Counted from the stretch's first letter, positions 7,143-15,716 are shown. The stretch: DNA of 23,458 nt from Methylotenera_A sp031381645 (GCA_031381645.1 JANMYB010000066.1:1-23458), one strand, 5' to 3'. Program-made: numbers and translations. Notes: generated by a model not told the origin, from the letters alone.

Positions 7143-9152
7143 ATGTTAAATAGTCTTAACTCCCCTCAGCGTGAAGCAGTCAAATACCTCGATGGACCCT
7201 TGCTAGTGCTGGCTGGCGCTGGTAGCGGCAAAACGCGTGTAATTACCGAAAAAATTGGCTATTTGATTAATGATGCTGGTTACAACCCAAAAGAAATCGC
7301 TGCGATTACCTTTACCAATAAAGCTGCGCGCGAGATGCAAGAGCGTGTAGGCAAACTCATGATGGGTAAAAATAGTAAAGGTTTAACTATTGCGACATTT
7401 CATTCGCTCGGCTTGCAAATGCTACGTGCAGAGGCTTCTTTATTGGGTTACAAGCCACAATTTTCTATTTTGGACTCTTCTGATAGCTTTAAAATTGTGG
7501 CAGATATTTTAGCCACCACCGATAAGCAATTGCTGCGAAAAACGCAGTACCAAATTTCTCACTGGAAAAATGGTTTTATTAGCCCAGACCAAGCGAAAGC
7601 AACAGCCGAAGAAGATTTAACGCACCTAGCAGCCAAGGTATATCAACTTTATCAACAAACACTCAAGGCCTATCAAGCGGTTGATTTTGATGATTTAATT
7701 AAATTGCCCGTTGAGCTTCTTGAGCAACACGAATGCGCGCTGAATAAATGGCAACGCAAACTACAATATTTGCTGATTGACGAATATCAAGACACCAACG
7801 CCTGCCAATATAAATTGGTAAAAATGCTCACCAGCGTGCGCGGTCAATTTACTGCTGTGGGCGATGACGACCAAGCGATTTACGGCTGGCGCGGTGCTGA
7901 TGTGGAAAATTTGCGTCAACTCACTGAAGATTTTAGTAAACTAAAAGTCATCAAACTTGAGCAAAATTATCGCTCTACCGTGCGCATTTTACGCGCTGCC
8001 AACGCTGTGATAGCGAATAACCCTAAGCTGTTCGAGAAGAAATTATGGAGCGATTTAGGCACTGGTGACATGATTCAAGTTTCTGCGCAGCAAAGCGAAG
8101 AGTCCGAAGCAGAGTCTGTGTTGATGAAGTTGCAAGCACACAAATTTGAAAACCGCACCAAGTTTATGGATTACGCCATTTTGTACCGCGGCAATTATCA
8201 AGCACGCATTTTCGAGCAGCAATTGCGCAACAACAAAATCCCTTACACCATCTCTGGCGGCCAATCATTTTTCGATAAAGCCGAGATTAAAGATTTAGTT
8301 AGTTATTTAAGATTAGTTGCCAATGAAGATGACGACCCCGCCTTTGTTCGTGCAGCAACAACACCGAAAAAAGGCATTGGTAATACCACATTAGAGAGGC
8401 TTGGCGAGTATGCTAGCGCGCACAAAATGTCGCTGTTTGCAGCAGCGTTTGAGCAAAGTTTTCAAGCAGAAATCGGTCATAAGCAATTAGATGATTTAAT
8501 GAGTTTTTGTCAATATATCAATAAGTTACAAACCCGCGCTGTGCGTGACTCCGCGGGAGAAGTGCTAAATGATTTGCTGGCAACGATTCAGTATGAAGCT
8601 TTTTTATACGACAACGAAGAACCGCGCGCTGCTGAGGGCAAATGGGCGAATGTGTTGGAGTTTGTCGCTTGGCTCACCAAAAAAAGTGAGGATATAGAGA
8701 ATGAGAGAAATCTACTCGAGCTCACACAAATGGTGTCACTCATGAGCATGCTAGAAGGTCGTGAGGATGGCGAGCCGGACGCAGTCAAACTGTCTACCCT
8801 GCACGCCGCTAAGGGCTTAGAGTTTGGCCATGTATTTTTAATCGGTGTGGAAGAAGGGATTTTGCCGCATCGCGAATCAGTGGATGCTGGTGTGTTTGAC
8901 CCTAGTAAAATTGAAGAAGAACGCCGCCTGATGTACGTCGGGATTACACGTGCGCAAAAAAGCTTAAATATTTCGTGGTGCAAAAAAAGAAAACGCGCAG
9001 GCGAAGTGCAAGTGTGTGAACCTAGCCGCTTTATCGCTGAGTTGCCTTTAGCTGACGTACGCCATTTTGGCAACCCATTTAACGATCCTGATGTCAGCAA
9101 AGATTTTGGGAAAGAAAGAATGGCAAATATTCGCGCCATGCTAAATAAATAG
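7143..9152 (+). CDS. rep: ATP-dependent DNA helicase Rep (superfamily 1A)
   Basis: 669 residues, close to the 673 of Escherichia coli Rep and collinear with it. Motifs: Q-motif region LNSPQREAV at the N-terminus, Walker A GAGSGKT (25-31), TFTNKAA (Ia), DEYQDTN (motif II), GDDDQAIYGWRGA (motif III), LEQNYRS (motif IV), TLHAAKGLEF (motif V) and YVGITRAQK (motif VI). The length and the sequence DYAILYRGN in the 2A/2B region favour Rep over UvrD (about 720 residues) or PcrA. Rep is a 3'-5' translocase that helps replisomes through protein roadblocks by interacting with the replicative helicase. It is preceded by a candidate promoter at 7053-7080 and appears to be monocistronic. The ATG at 7143 begins the conserved N-terminus. 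Confidence 0.95.
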   Translation: MLNSLNSPQREAVKYLDGPLLVLAGAGSGKTRVITEKIGYLINDAGYNPKEIAAITFTNKAAREMQERVGKLMMGKNSKGLTIATFHSLGLQMLRAEASLLGYKPQFSILDSSDSFKIVADILATTDKQLLRKTQYQISHWKNGFISPDQAKATAEEDLTHLAAKVYQLYQQTLKAYQAVDFDDLIKLPVELLEQHECALNKWQRKLQYLLIDEYQDTNACQYKLVKMLTSVRGQFTAVGDDDQAIYGWRGADVENLRQLTEDFSKLKVIKLEQNYRSTVRILRAANAVIANNPKLFEKKLWSDLGTGDMIQVSAQQSEESEAESVLMKLQAHKFENRTKFMDYAILYRGNYQARIFEQQLRNNKIPYTISGGQSFFDKAEIKDLVSYLRLVANEDDDPAFVRAATTPKKGIGNTTLERLGEYASAHKMSLFAAAFEQSFQAEIGHKQLDDLMSFCQYINKLQTRAVRDSAGEVLNDLLATIQYEAFLYDNEEPRAAEGKWANVLEFVAWLTKKSEDIENERNLLELTQMVSLMSMLEGREDGEPDAVKLSTLHAAKGLEFGHVFLIGVEEGILPHRESVDAGVFDPSKIEEERRLMYVGITRAQKSLNISWCKKRKRAGEVQVCEPSRFIAELPLADVRHFGNPFNDPDVSKDFGKERMANIRAMLNK

Positions 9153-9170
9153 AATAAAATCTATTTTTTG
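9147..9170 (+). terminator. Weak AT-rich hairpin at the rep stop codon
   Basis: A 7-bp inverted repeat (9147-9153 with 9160-9166, loop 6) is followed by TTTTG. It overlaps the rep stop codon. The stem is nearly all A-T, so termination strength is doubtful. Confidence 0.3.
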
Positions 9171-9263
9171 TTTGATAGATATTCTTGATATTAATAATGT
9201 TGGCACAAGTATTGCCGTTCAATCAAATTATGCGCAAATTTATATCCTAATCGGCCGTTTATC

Positions 9264-12182
9264 ATGAATGTGGGTCGCAAACTTATGTTAATTGTCGTCA
9301 CAAGTGTCGCGCTGGTGACGATTCCTGCTGCGGTAGGCATATACCAATTCACAAAAAGTAAATTACTGACCAGTGAAGCAGTTGGATTAGAAAAAGAAAC
9401 TAACTCCATCATTGCAACAGCCTCACAAAACTTATCGGGCTACGAGCTAAGCATGCAAGCGTTATCTAACACGCTCACTAAAACGCTTAGCATGCCACCA
9501 CAAAAGGGTGAAGAGGCCGCTTTTGACCTGTTAATAGAACAATCTCCTGATGGCGCTTGGCGCAGCAAGCATAAAAGCAAAGTCGGTGAGATCGAAAGTG
9601 GCTTATTTTTGCCACCAGATGCTCTAATGGATGCTGACCAAAAACGGCTACACTTGCGCAGCAAACGCGTGCTAGATGCATTTGCCAACTCAATTACCTC
9701 GCCTACAGGCAATGTATGGCTGCTTACTATGGCCAAAACTGAAGTGATTTTCGATTACAGCTTTCCAAACTTTGTTAATCAGATGCCAGCAGACAATGAT
9801 TATACCAAAACACCTTGGATGACATTGGGCGACCCAGCAACCAATCCTAAACGCAGTCTGCGCTGGACGCCACCAAGCTACGATGCGCCATCTAAACTGT
9901 GGCTGATAAGCGCTGTGATGCCCGTAGATGTCAATGGTCGCTGGATTGGCACTGTTGGACGTGACTTTACCCTGAATGAAGTGCTGTCCACGCTTCTGCA
10001 GCATAACAAGCACTATGAAGGCGAGCAACAATTTTTGTTAGATGCCGAAGGTAATTACATACAAGCTGGGCCGTGGCAGGCAGAGTTGGAAGCTAAGCAA
10101 GAAAATTTTAAACCCGACCTCAGTAATGAGCCTGATCTTGCCAAACTATTGAGTCTTAAAGATGCGGGCTCAAAAGGGCATTTATTTGATGAAAAAGTAT
10201 TATTGCAAGGGCGCGAATACCTATCTGTTGATATTCCTGTTACCGCCACAGGTTGGCATTTTTATCGACTTGTTCCGACCAGTAAAATTTTAGCGCCTTT
10301 GCGCCAGTTATTTTACGCCTTGGTAGCGATGGTGCTGGCTACTGGCTTACTGGTTGGTTTTTTGATTGATGTCGCAGTGAAACGCAATATTGTGAATCGG
10401 CTACAAGTATTGGCTAACGCTGTGCGCAGATATGGTTTGGGCGAATTAGATGCGCGCGCAGATTTGAAAGGCGATGATGAAATCGCCAAAACATCACAAG
10501 AGTTCGATGCTATGGCTAGTCAAATGAAAGCTACACTGGATGCGATTCCCGACATGCTATTTGAATTTGGGCTCGATGGCACATACCACAGCGTCCACAC
10601 ACCGACTGACGATTATCTGCTTGTACCTAAAAAAGAATTACTCGGTAAAACCGTGGCTCAGGTGCTACCACCTGAGCAGGCGGCAATCGTAATGGAGGCC
10701 ATACAAGAAGCGAACGAAACTGGCTATTCGCAAGGCAAACAATATCAACGCGCCACCTCACAAGGCCTGATGTGGTTTGAACTTTCAATTACCAAAAAAT
10801 CTAGTAATAACGATCAAAACGCACATTTTATGGCACTGTCTCGCAATATCACTGAACGCAAACTAGCTGCAGAAAAAATTCAACATCTCGCGTTCTATGA
10901 CTCTCTCACTGGATTGCCAAATCGACGCTTACTGCTTGATAGACTCAACCACGCGCTTTCCACCAGCGCGCGCAGTGGGCGATCTGGGGCAATAATATTT
11001 CTTGATCTAGATAACTTTAAAACGCTTAACGACACGCTCGGGCATGGCGTTGGTGACCAATTGCTCCAAGAAGTGGGTAAACGCTTGACTGAATGCCTGC
11101 GTGAAGGCGATACAGTCGCGCGCTTAGGCGGCGATGAGTACGTGGCAGTGCTGGAAGACTTAAGCGATCAAGACATTGAAACTGCTGGGCAAGCGGAAAA
11201 TATCGCCAATAAAATTCTGTCAGCGCTAAATAGACCTTATAAACTAGCCGCGCGTGATTATCACAATACTCCAAGCATTGGTGTTACTTTATTTAAAGGT
11301 CACGAGACAGGAGTAGAGGAATTATTAAGACAAGCCGATATTGCCATGTACCAAGCCAAAAAAGCTGGCCGCAATACTGTACGCTTTTTTAACCTGCAAA
11401 TGCAAGAAAATATCACACACCGTGCCGCATTAGAGAACGAATTGCGCGTGGCGCTTGAACAGCAACAGTTTAAAATATACTATCAAATTCAGGTAGATAA
11501 CCTAGGCCACCCCTTGGGAGCAGAAGCGCTTCTTCGCTGGGCGCACCCAGAGCGTGGCTTATTACCGCCGCTTCAATTTATTCCGTTGGCAGAAGAAACT
11601 GGCTTGATTTTACCCATTGGTGATTGGGTCTTAGAAACAGCTTGCGCACAACTAAAAGCTTGGCAAAGAAACCAGCACACTAGCAATTTTGTGCTTTCTA
11701 TTAATGTGAGCGCCAAGCAGTTTCACCAAGAGTATTTCGTAGAACAAGTGCAGGCAACGTTGCTGGATAACGGCATCAACCCAGCTCTGCTTAAATTAGA
11801 ACTGACTGAAAGCATGCTTTTGAACGATGTAGATAGCACCATTGAAACCATGAGCGCGCTGAAAGAAATTGGTGTGCAATTCTCGCTAGATGACTTTGGT
11901 ACAGGTTTTTCATCGCTACAATATCTCAAGCGCTTACCCTTAAATCAGTTAAAAATCGATCAAACATTTGTACGCGATATTGAGGCAGATAGCAGTGACC
12001 AAGCCATCGTGCAAACGATTATCGCTATGGCAAGAACGCTAAATCTCAATGTGATTGCCGAAGGTGTAGAAACAAAAAATCAACATGAACTATTACTGGC
12101 TAGCGGCTGTAAGCACTTCCAAGGTTATTTATTTGGCAACCCGCTGCCTATTAGTGAGTTTGAGAAAAAACTAAAAAGCTAG
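9264..12182 (+). CDS. dCache-HAMP-PAS-GGDEF-EAL c-di-GMP turnover protein
   Basis: 972 residues. Order of parts: TM1 (about 8-28); a large periplasmic domain (about 33-340), most like a double-Cache sensor (WTPPSYDAP at 201-209, VGRDFTL at 231-237); TM2 (about 347-370); HAMP (372-425); PAS (about 425-535); GGDEF (540-708); EAL (about 720-972). The GGDEF loop reads GGDEY (622-626) instead of GGDEF/GGEEF; an RxxD inhibitory site, REGD (613-616), sits five residues before it. The EAL domain looks catalytically complete: EAL (754-756), INVSAKQF, LELTES, DDFGTG, LKID, AEGVET and QGYLFG. It may therefore degrade c-di-GMP, with the GGDEF part either active or regulatory, under control of a periplasmic small-molecule signal. 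It follows rep by 111 bases and probably has its own promoter. Net direction of activity cannot be read from sequence. Confidence 0.92.
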   Translation: MNVGRKLMLIVVTSVALVTIPAAVGIYQFTKSKLLTSEAVGLEKETNSIIATASQNLSGYELSMQALSNTLTKTLSMPPQKGEEAAFDLLIEQSPDGAWRSKHKSKVGEIESGLFLPPDALMDADQKRLHLRSKRVLDAFANSITSPTGNVWLLTMAKTEVIFDYSFPNFVNQMPADNDYTKTPWMTLGDPATNPKRSLRWTPPSYDAPSKLWLISAVMPVDVNGRWIGTVGRDFTLNEVLSTLLQHNKHYEGEQQFLLDAEGNYIQAGPWQAELEAKQENFKPDLSNEPDLAKLLSLKDAGSKGHLFDEKVLLQGREYLSVDIPVTATGWHFYRLVPTSKILAPLRQLFYALVAMVLATGLLVGFLIDVAVKRNIVNRLQVLANAVRRYGLGELDARADLKGDDEIAKTSQEFDAMASQMKATLDAIPDMLFEFGLDGTYHSVHTPTDDYLLVPKKELLGKTVAQVLPPEQAAIVMEAIQEANETGYSQGKQYQRATSQGLMWFELSITKKSSNNDQNAHFMALSRNITERKLAAEKIQHLAFYDSLTGLPNRRLLLDRLNHALSTSARSGRSGAIIFLDLDNFKTLNDTLGHGVGDQLLQEVGKRLTECLREGDTVARLGGDEYVAVLEDLSDQDIETAGQAENIANKILSALNRPYKLAARDYHNTPSIGVTLFKGHETGVEELLRQADIAMYQAKKAGRNTVRFFNLQMQENITHRAALENELRVALEQQQFKIYYQIQVDNLGHPLGAEALLRWAHPERGLLPPLQFIPLAEETGLILPIGDWVLETACAQLKAWQRNQHTSNFVLSINVSAKQFHQEYFVEQVQATLLDNGINPALLKLELTESMLLNDVDSTIETMSALKEIGVQFSLDDFGTGFSSLQYLKRLPLNQLKIDQTFVRDIEADSSDQAIVQTIIAMARTLNLNVIAEGVETKNQHELLLASGCKHFQGYLFGNPLPISEFEKKLKS

Positions 12183-12189
12183 TTTTTTG
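12165..12189 (+). terminator. AT-rich intrinsic terminator overlapping the stop of the GGDEF-EAL gene
   Basis: A perfect 9-bp stem (AAAAAACTA at 12165-12173, TAGTTTTTT at 12180-12188, six-base loop) includes the TAG stop codon and carries its own T run. The stem is mainly A-U, so efficiency is uncertain, but the structure lies exactly at the gene end. Confidence 0.45.
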
Positions 12190-12213
12190 TTTTAATTTTA
12201 ACGTCGCTAGCAG

Positions 12214-12241
12214 TTCAAACTCCTCGCTACTGCAGTATAAT
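12214..12241 (+). promoter_or_regulatory. Candidate sigma-70 promoter for uup
   Basis: A perfect TATAAT (12236-12241) is preceded, across a 16-base spacer, by TTCAAA (12214-12219, 4/6 match to TTGACA). The ATG of uup follows 35 bases after the -10 element, giving a short leader. Confidence 0.55.
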
Positions 12242-12276
12242 CAACGCCCTTCAAGATTTACCTTTACTATTCACCT

Positions 12277-14178
12277 ATGCCTTTTATTACCTTAGATAAT
12301 GCCTCACTCGCTTTCGGCCATCACGCCCTGCTCGACCACGCAGCCTTTCAGCTAGACGCTGGCGAGCGTGTTGGCCTGATTGGTCGCAATGGCGCGGGGA
12401 AATCCAGCTTGCTCAAAGCTATCGCGGGCGCGATTAAATTGGACGACGGCACGATTTGGCGCGCCTCAAACGCACGCATCGTCTATGTGCCGCAAGAGCC
12501 AGAGCTGGACACCACACATACGGTATTTGAAGCAGTCGCTGAAGGTTTAGGCGCGTTGCAGCAGATTATTATCGATTATCACGCGGTGACGCACGACATG
12601 GGCATGCCAGATGCAGATATTGATGCGCTAATGGAAAAAATGCAGCATTTGCAACATGATCTGGATGTGCAAAATGGCTGGGCTGCGCAAAGCCGTGTAG
12701 AAACGGTGCTAACGCGCTTAAATTTAGATGCCGATGCCTTAGTTTCAACGCTTTCGGGCGGTTGGCGCAAACGTGTGGCGCTAGGCCGTGCGCTGGTGGC
12801 AGAGCCAGAGGTATTGTTACTAGACGAGCCGACTAACCACTTAGATTTAGAAGCGATTGAATGGCTAGAAGACTTGTTATTGAGCTTTCAAGGCAGCGTG
12901 CTTTTTATTACGCATGACAGGCGTTTTTTGGATAAGCTCGCAACGCGCATCACTGAGCTAGACCGCGGTAATCTCACAGATTTTGTTGGCAACTTTACCC
13001 AATATCAAGTTAAAAAAGAAGAATTAGTTGCGGTGGAAGAAACCCATGCCGCCAAGTTTGATAAAGTGTTAGCGCAAGAAGAAGTGTGGATTCGCCAAGG
13101 CATAAAAGCGCGCCGCACCCGCAACGAAGGCCGTGTGCGCAGGCTAGAGGCGCTACGCTTAGAGCGCGCCGCCCGACGCGAGCATCAAGGCAACGTGAAG
13201 TTGAATTTAGACGCTGGCGAGCGCAGTGGTAAGTTGGTAGCCGAGCTTGAAAACGTAAGCAAATCATACGGTGACAAAACGCTCATCAAAAATTTCAGCA
13301 CACGCATTTTACGTGGCGATAAAATCGGCTTGCTTGGCCCCAACGGTATTGGTAAAACCACTCTGCTAAAATTAATTCTTGGCGACATCGAAGCTGATAG
13401 CGGGGGCATTCAAAGAGGCACAAAAATCAACGTCGCTTACTTTGACCAGATGCGCGAACAATTAGACGAAGAAGCCACGCTGGCAGACACCATTAGCCCA
13501 GGCTCAGATTTTGTGGAAATCGGTAATGAGCGCAAGCACGTCATCAGCTATTTAGAAGACTTTTTGTTCCCGCCGCAACGTTCGCGCTCACCTGTAAAAT
13601 CGCTCTCTGGCGGCGAACGAAATCGTCTATTACTCGCTCGCCTATTCGCCCGCCCAGCCAATGTGCTAGTGCTGGATGAGCCAACCAACGATTTGGATAT
13701 TGACACCTTAGAATTACTAGAAAGCTTACTGCAAGAGTTCAGCGGCACGCTATTTTTGGTGAGCCACGACCGTGCATTCTTAGAAAATACTGTCACGCAA
13801 GTGATTGCGTTTGAGGGTAACGGTGTGCTCACTGAGTTTGGTGGCGGTTACGATGATTGGCAACGCTTCAATTCACAGCAAAAGAATCAAAAAACATCTG
13901 TCCTGCAACCCAATATTCATGTGCCTTCTGGAGCATCTAAATCGGATATTAAAACAGAAAAATTAAGCTTTAAAGAGCAAAAAGAGCTGGAAGAAATCCC
14001 CACAAAAATTGAGCTGCTAGAAGCTGAACAAGCTAATATTAATCAACAACTGAGTGATGGTGAGCTTTACAAAAATCAAGCTGAAAAAGCAAAAGCTTTA
14101 CAAGTAAAGTTACTCGAAATTGATCGCTTGCTAGAGAAGCACCTCGCGCGCTGGGAAGTGCTTGATTCAAAGAATTAA
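12277..14178 (+). CDS. uup: ABC-F family ATPase Uup
   Basis: 633 residues (Escherichia coli Uup is 635). Two ATP-binding cassettes with no membrane segments: first Walker A GRNGAGKSS (36-44), signature LSGGWRKR (about 158-165) and Walker B LLLDEPTNHLD (about 182-192); second Walker A GPNGIGKTT (about 353-361), signature LSGGERNR (about 440-447) and Walker B LVLDEPTNDLD. A charged linker with an arginine-rich run (ARRTRNEGRVRR) lies between them, as expected for ABC-F proteins that act at the ribosome. The C-terminal 75 residues are lysine/glutamate-rich and heptad-like, matching the DNA-binding coiled-coil domain of Uup. In E. coli Uup is linked to precise excision of transposons, replication-intermediate stability and ribosome function. 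EttA-type ABC-F proteins lack this C-terminal extension, which supports Uup. Confidence 0.93.
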   Translation: MPFITLDNASLAFGHHALLDHAAFQLDAGERVGLIGRNGAGKSSLLKAIAGAIKLDDGTIWRASNARIVYVPQEPELDTTHTVFEAVAEGLGALQQIIIDYHAVTHDMGMPDADIDALMEKMQHLQHDLDVQNGWAAQSRVETVLTRLNLDADALVSTLSGGWRKRVALGRALVAEPEVLLLDEPTNHLDLEAIEWLEDLLLSFQGSVLFITHDRRFLDKLATRITELDRGNLTDFVGNFTQYQVKKEELVAVEETHAAKFDKVLAQEEVWIRQGIKARRTRNEGRVRRLEALRLERAARREHQGNVKLNLDAGERSGKLVAELENVSKSYGDKTLIKNFSTRILRGDKIGLLGPNGIGKTTLLKLILGDIEADSGGIQRGTKINVAYFDQMREQLDEEATLADTISPGSDFVEIGNERKHVISYLEDFLFPPQRSRSPVKSLSGGERNRLLLARLFARPANVLVLDEPTNDLDIDTLELLESLLQEFSGTLFLVSHDRAFLENTVTQVIAFEGNGVLTEFGGGYDDWQRFNSQQKNQKTSVLQPNIHVPSGASKSDIKTEKLSFKEQKELEEIPTKIELLEAEQANINQQLSDGELYKNQAEKAKALQVKLLEIDRLLEKHLARWEVLDSKN

Positions 14179-14211
14179 TGTTGCCAGACCATAGGTTGCA
14201 TTGAATCGCGT

Positions 14212-14217
14212 TAGAAT
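14212..14217 (+). promoter_or_regulatory. Candidate -10 element for tRNA-Arg
   Basis: TAGAAT lies 10 bases before the mature 5' end of the tRNA, followed by ACGG. The nine-base string TAGAATACG also occurs upstream of tRNA-Leu (minus strand, 15626-15618). No convincing -35 element is seen at 16-18 bases. Confidence 0.3.
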
Positions 14218-14227
14218 ACGGTTTTGT

Positions 14228-14302
14228 GTCCTTGTGGTGAAACGGATATCACCGGCCCCTCCTAAGGGTCAGTTTCAGGTTCGAGTCCTGACGGGGACAC
14301 CA
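14228..14302 (+). tRNA. tRNA-Arg (anticodon CCU)
   Basis: The cloverleaf folds by hand: acceptor GTCCTTG with CGGGGAC (7 bp, two G-U pairs), D stem GTGA/TCAC, anticodon stem GGCCC/GGGTC with loop CTCCTAA (anticodon CCT, reading AGG), four-base variable region, and T arm TCAGG-TTCGAGT-CCTGA. Discriminator A is followed by an encoded CCA. All expected pairs are present, so it should be functional. Confidence 0.96.
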
Positions 14303-14306
14303 TTAA

Positions 14307-14343
14307 AATAGTTTTACGACCGCCGCTTTGGGCGTAAACTATT
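14307..14343 (+). other. Hairpin just downstream of tRNA-Arg
   Basis: AATAGTTTTACG (14307-14318) pairs with CGTAAACTATT (14333-14343), with one bulged T and an internal GC-containing loop. It begins five bases after the encoded CCA. There is no T run after it on the plus strand, so it is a poor intrinsic terminator; it may be a 3' processing or stabilising structure, or the leader of the peroxiredoxin mRNA. Confidence 0.4.
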
Positions 14344-14383
14344 GGTTAAATTAACACTCTTAACCTAAACAATTCTAAAGCTT

Positions 14384-14926
14384 ATGTTAATGAAAATTAC
14401 TTTTTATAGCGTTATTTTGTTGATTGCCTTTTTAGGTTATAGGAGCATCAGTATGGCGGCGACCACCCCAAAAATTGGCGAGCAAGCGCCCGATTTTAAT
14501 CTGCCCGATGCTAAAAATGAGATGGTGAGTTTGGCCAGTCTTAAGGGCAATTGGATAGTGCTATATTTTTACCCGAAAGATGATACACCGGGCTGCACCA
14601 AAGAGGCTTGCAGCTTTCGTGATGACATGCACAAACTGGAAAAGCTGGGTGCAAAAGTGGTGGGCGTGAGCGTGGATGACGGCAAAAGTCATACCGAATT
14701 CGCCAAAAAATATAGTTTGCCATTTCCATTGTTAAGCGACAAAGACGGCGCGGTTGCCAACAAATATGGCGCACTTAGTAATTTTTTGGTGATGAAAATC
14801 GCCAAACGTTACACGTTTTTAATCGATGACAATGGCATTTTAAGAAAAAGTTATTTGAGCGTCGACACTTCGCGCCACTCACAACAAATTATTGATGATT
14901 TAACGGCAATTCAACAAAATAAGTGA
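14384..14926 (+). CDS. Exported Bcp/PrxQ-type peroxiredoxin
   Basis: 180 residues of the AhpC/TSA-Bcp family with an N-terminal extension of about 25 residues. The peroxidatic cysteine C71 lies in TPGCTKEAC and a second cysteine, C76, is five residues on, the C-X4-C arrangement of atypical two-cysteine Bcp/PrxQ enzymes. The N-terminus (lysine, then a hydrophobic run to residue 18, SMA at 23-25) looks like a signal peptide or anchor, so the enzyme probably reduces peroxides in the periplasm rather than the cytoplasm; cytoplasmic Bcp proteins start near residue 28 (PKIGEQAPDF). Two ATGs (14384 and 14390) are possible; both retain the signal. It sits between tRNA-Arg and msrB; the 94-base gap to msrB suggests separate transcription or a loose pair. 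The partner reductant is not visible. Confidence 0.9.
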   Translation: MLMKITFYSVILLIAFLGYRSISMAATTPKIGEQAPDFNLPDAKNEMVSLASLKGNWIVLYFYPKDDTPGCTKEACSFRDDMHKLEKLGAKVVGVSVDDGKSHTEFAKKYSLPFPLLSDKDGAVANKYGALSNFLVMKIAKRYTFLIDDNGILRKSYLSVDTSRHSQQIIDDLTAIQQNK

Positions 14927-15020
14927 TGCCATGCAACCGCACCTGGTTATTAATATGCGAAACCCTCATGGATATTGTCTTACAGGCCGATTAATCTGAA
15001 TTATTTTTAGGTAAATTATA

Positions 15021-15443
15021 ATGAAAAAAGTGATTAAAACTGATGCCGAATGGCAACAACAACTCACGCCGATGCAATATCAAGTGACGCGCCATGCCGC
15101 CACCGAGCGCGCTGGCACGGGTGAATACACCGACCATAACCAAGCAGGTATTTACACCTGCGTGTGCTGCAACACACCGCTATTCGAATCGGATACCAAA
15201 TTCGATTCTGGCTGCGGCTGGCCAAGCTATTTTAAAGCGCTAAACCCCACCAATGTGCGCGAGCTTCTAGATACCTCACATGGCAGAACACGCACCGAAG
15301 TTATCTGCAACGTGTGCGACGCACATCTCGGCCACGTATTTAACGATGGCCCGCCACCCACTGGATTACGCTACTGCATCAACTCTGCCTCGCTGAGTTT
15401 TGAAGCTAAACAACCAAGCACAAACGCCCTGCACCCCTCATAG
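15021..15443 (+). CDS. msrB: Peptide-methionine (R)-S-oxide reductase MsrB
   Basis: 140 residues, the usual size for free-standing MsrB. Structural zinc ligands are two CxxC pairs: C47/C50 (CVCC) and C96/C99 (CNVC). The catalytic cysteine is C119 in RYCINS, and C65 in SGCGWPSY is the likely resolving cysteine. GHVFNDGP (104-111) is the conserved active-site strand. It reduces the R epimer of methionine sulfoxide in proteins, using thioredoxin. No signal peptide, so cytoplasmic. It follows the peroxiredoxin in the same direction, consistent with shared oxidative-stress function. The ATG at 15021 has a weak AGG about 10 bases upstream. Confidence 0.95.
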   Translation: MKKVIKTDAEWQQQLTPMQYQVTRHAATERAGTGEYTDHNQAGIYTCVCCNTPLFESDTKFDSGCGWPSYFKALNPTNVRELLDTSHGRTRTEVICNVCDAHLGHVFNDGPPPTGLRYCINSASLSFEAKQPSTNALHPS

Positions 15444-15501
15444 ATATTGGGCTTTAGGGAAGATATTTTTAATATTTACGTGTTGATTTTAAAGCGGAAT
15501 T

Positions 15502-15588
15502 TGGTGCCCGGAGCCGGAATCGAACCGGCACGACCGTAAAGTCGAGAGATTTTAAGTCTCTTGTGTCTACCAATTTCACCACCCGGGC
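15502..15588 (-). tRNA. tRNA-Leu (anticodon UAA)
   Basis: On the minus strand the 87-base gene has acceptor GCCCGGG/TCCGGGC (closing G-U), a D arm typical of leucine tRNA, anticodon stem AGAGA/TCTCT with loop CTTAAAA (anticodon TAA), a long variable arm (class II) and T arm GCCGG-TTCGATT-CCGGC. Discriminator A and encoded CCA are present. It faces msrB, 58 bases from its stop codon. Confidence 0.96.
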
Positions 15589-15620
15589 GGGAGATTACTG
15601 CAGAACTAATTGCGGTGCGT

Positions 15621-15626
15621 ATTCTA
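15621..15626 (-). promoter_or_regulatory. Candidate -10 element for tRNA-Leu
   Basis: TAGAAT on the minus strand, followed by ACG as at tRNA-Arg, lies 32 bases before the mature 5' end. No clear -35 hexamer was found at standard spacing. Confidence 0.25.
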
Positions 15627-15682
15627 TCACCGTAAGCAAGTTTTTATAAGGCTAATTGTCGCTTTTTTGTAGTTTCATGGCT

Positions 15683-15716
15683 AAAAAAAATAACGGAGGC
15701 AGTTGCCTCCGTTATT
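15683..15716 (-). terminator. Strong intrinsic terminator of the tolC-ompA gene
   Basis: A perfect 12-bp stem (15689-15700 with 15705-15716, containing AACGGAGGC/GCCTCCGTT) with a four-base loop is followed on the minus strand by an uninterrupted run of eight T. It lies 27 bases beyond the stop codon of the TolC-OmpA gene. Confidence 0.92.

Noticed and set aside
8588..9139. 183-residue minus-strand open frame within rep
   Set aside because: Wholly antisense to conserved Rep motifs V and VI, with serine-rich composition and no recognisable domain.
14228..15588. tRNA genes as attachment sites of an integrated element
   Set aside because: Neither tRNA has an integrase gene next to it or a visible repeat of its 3' end elsewhere in the window.
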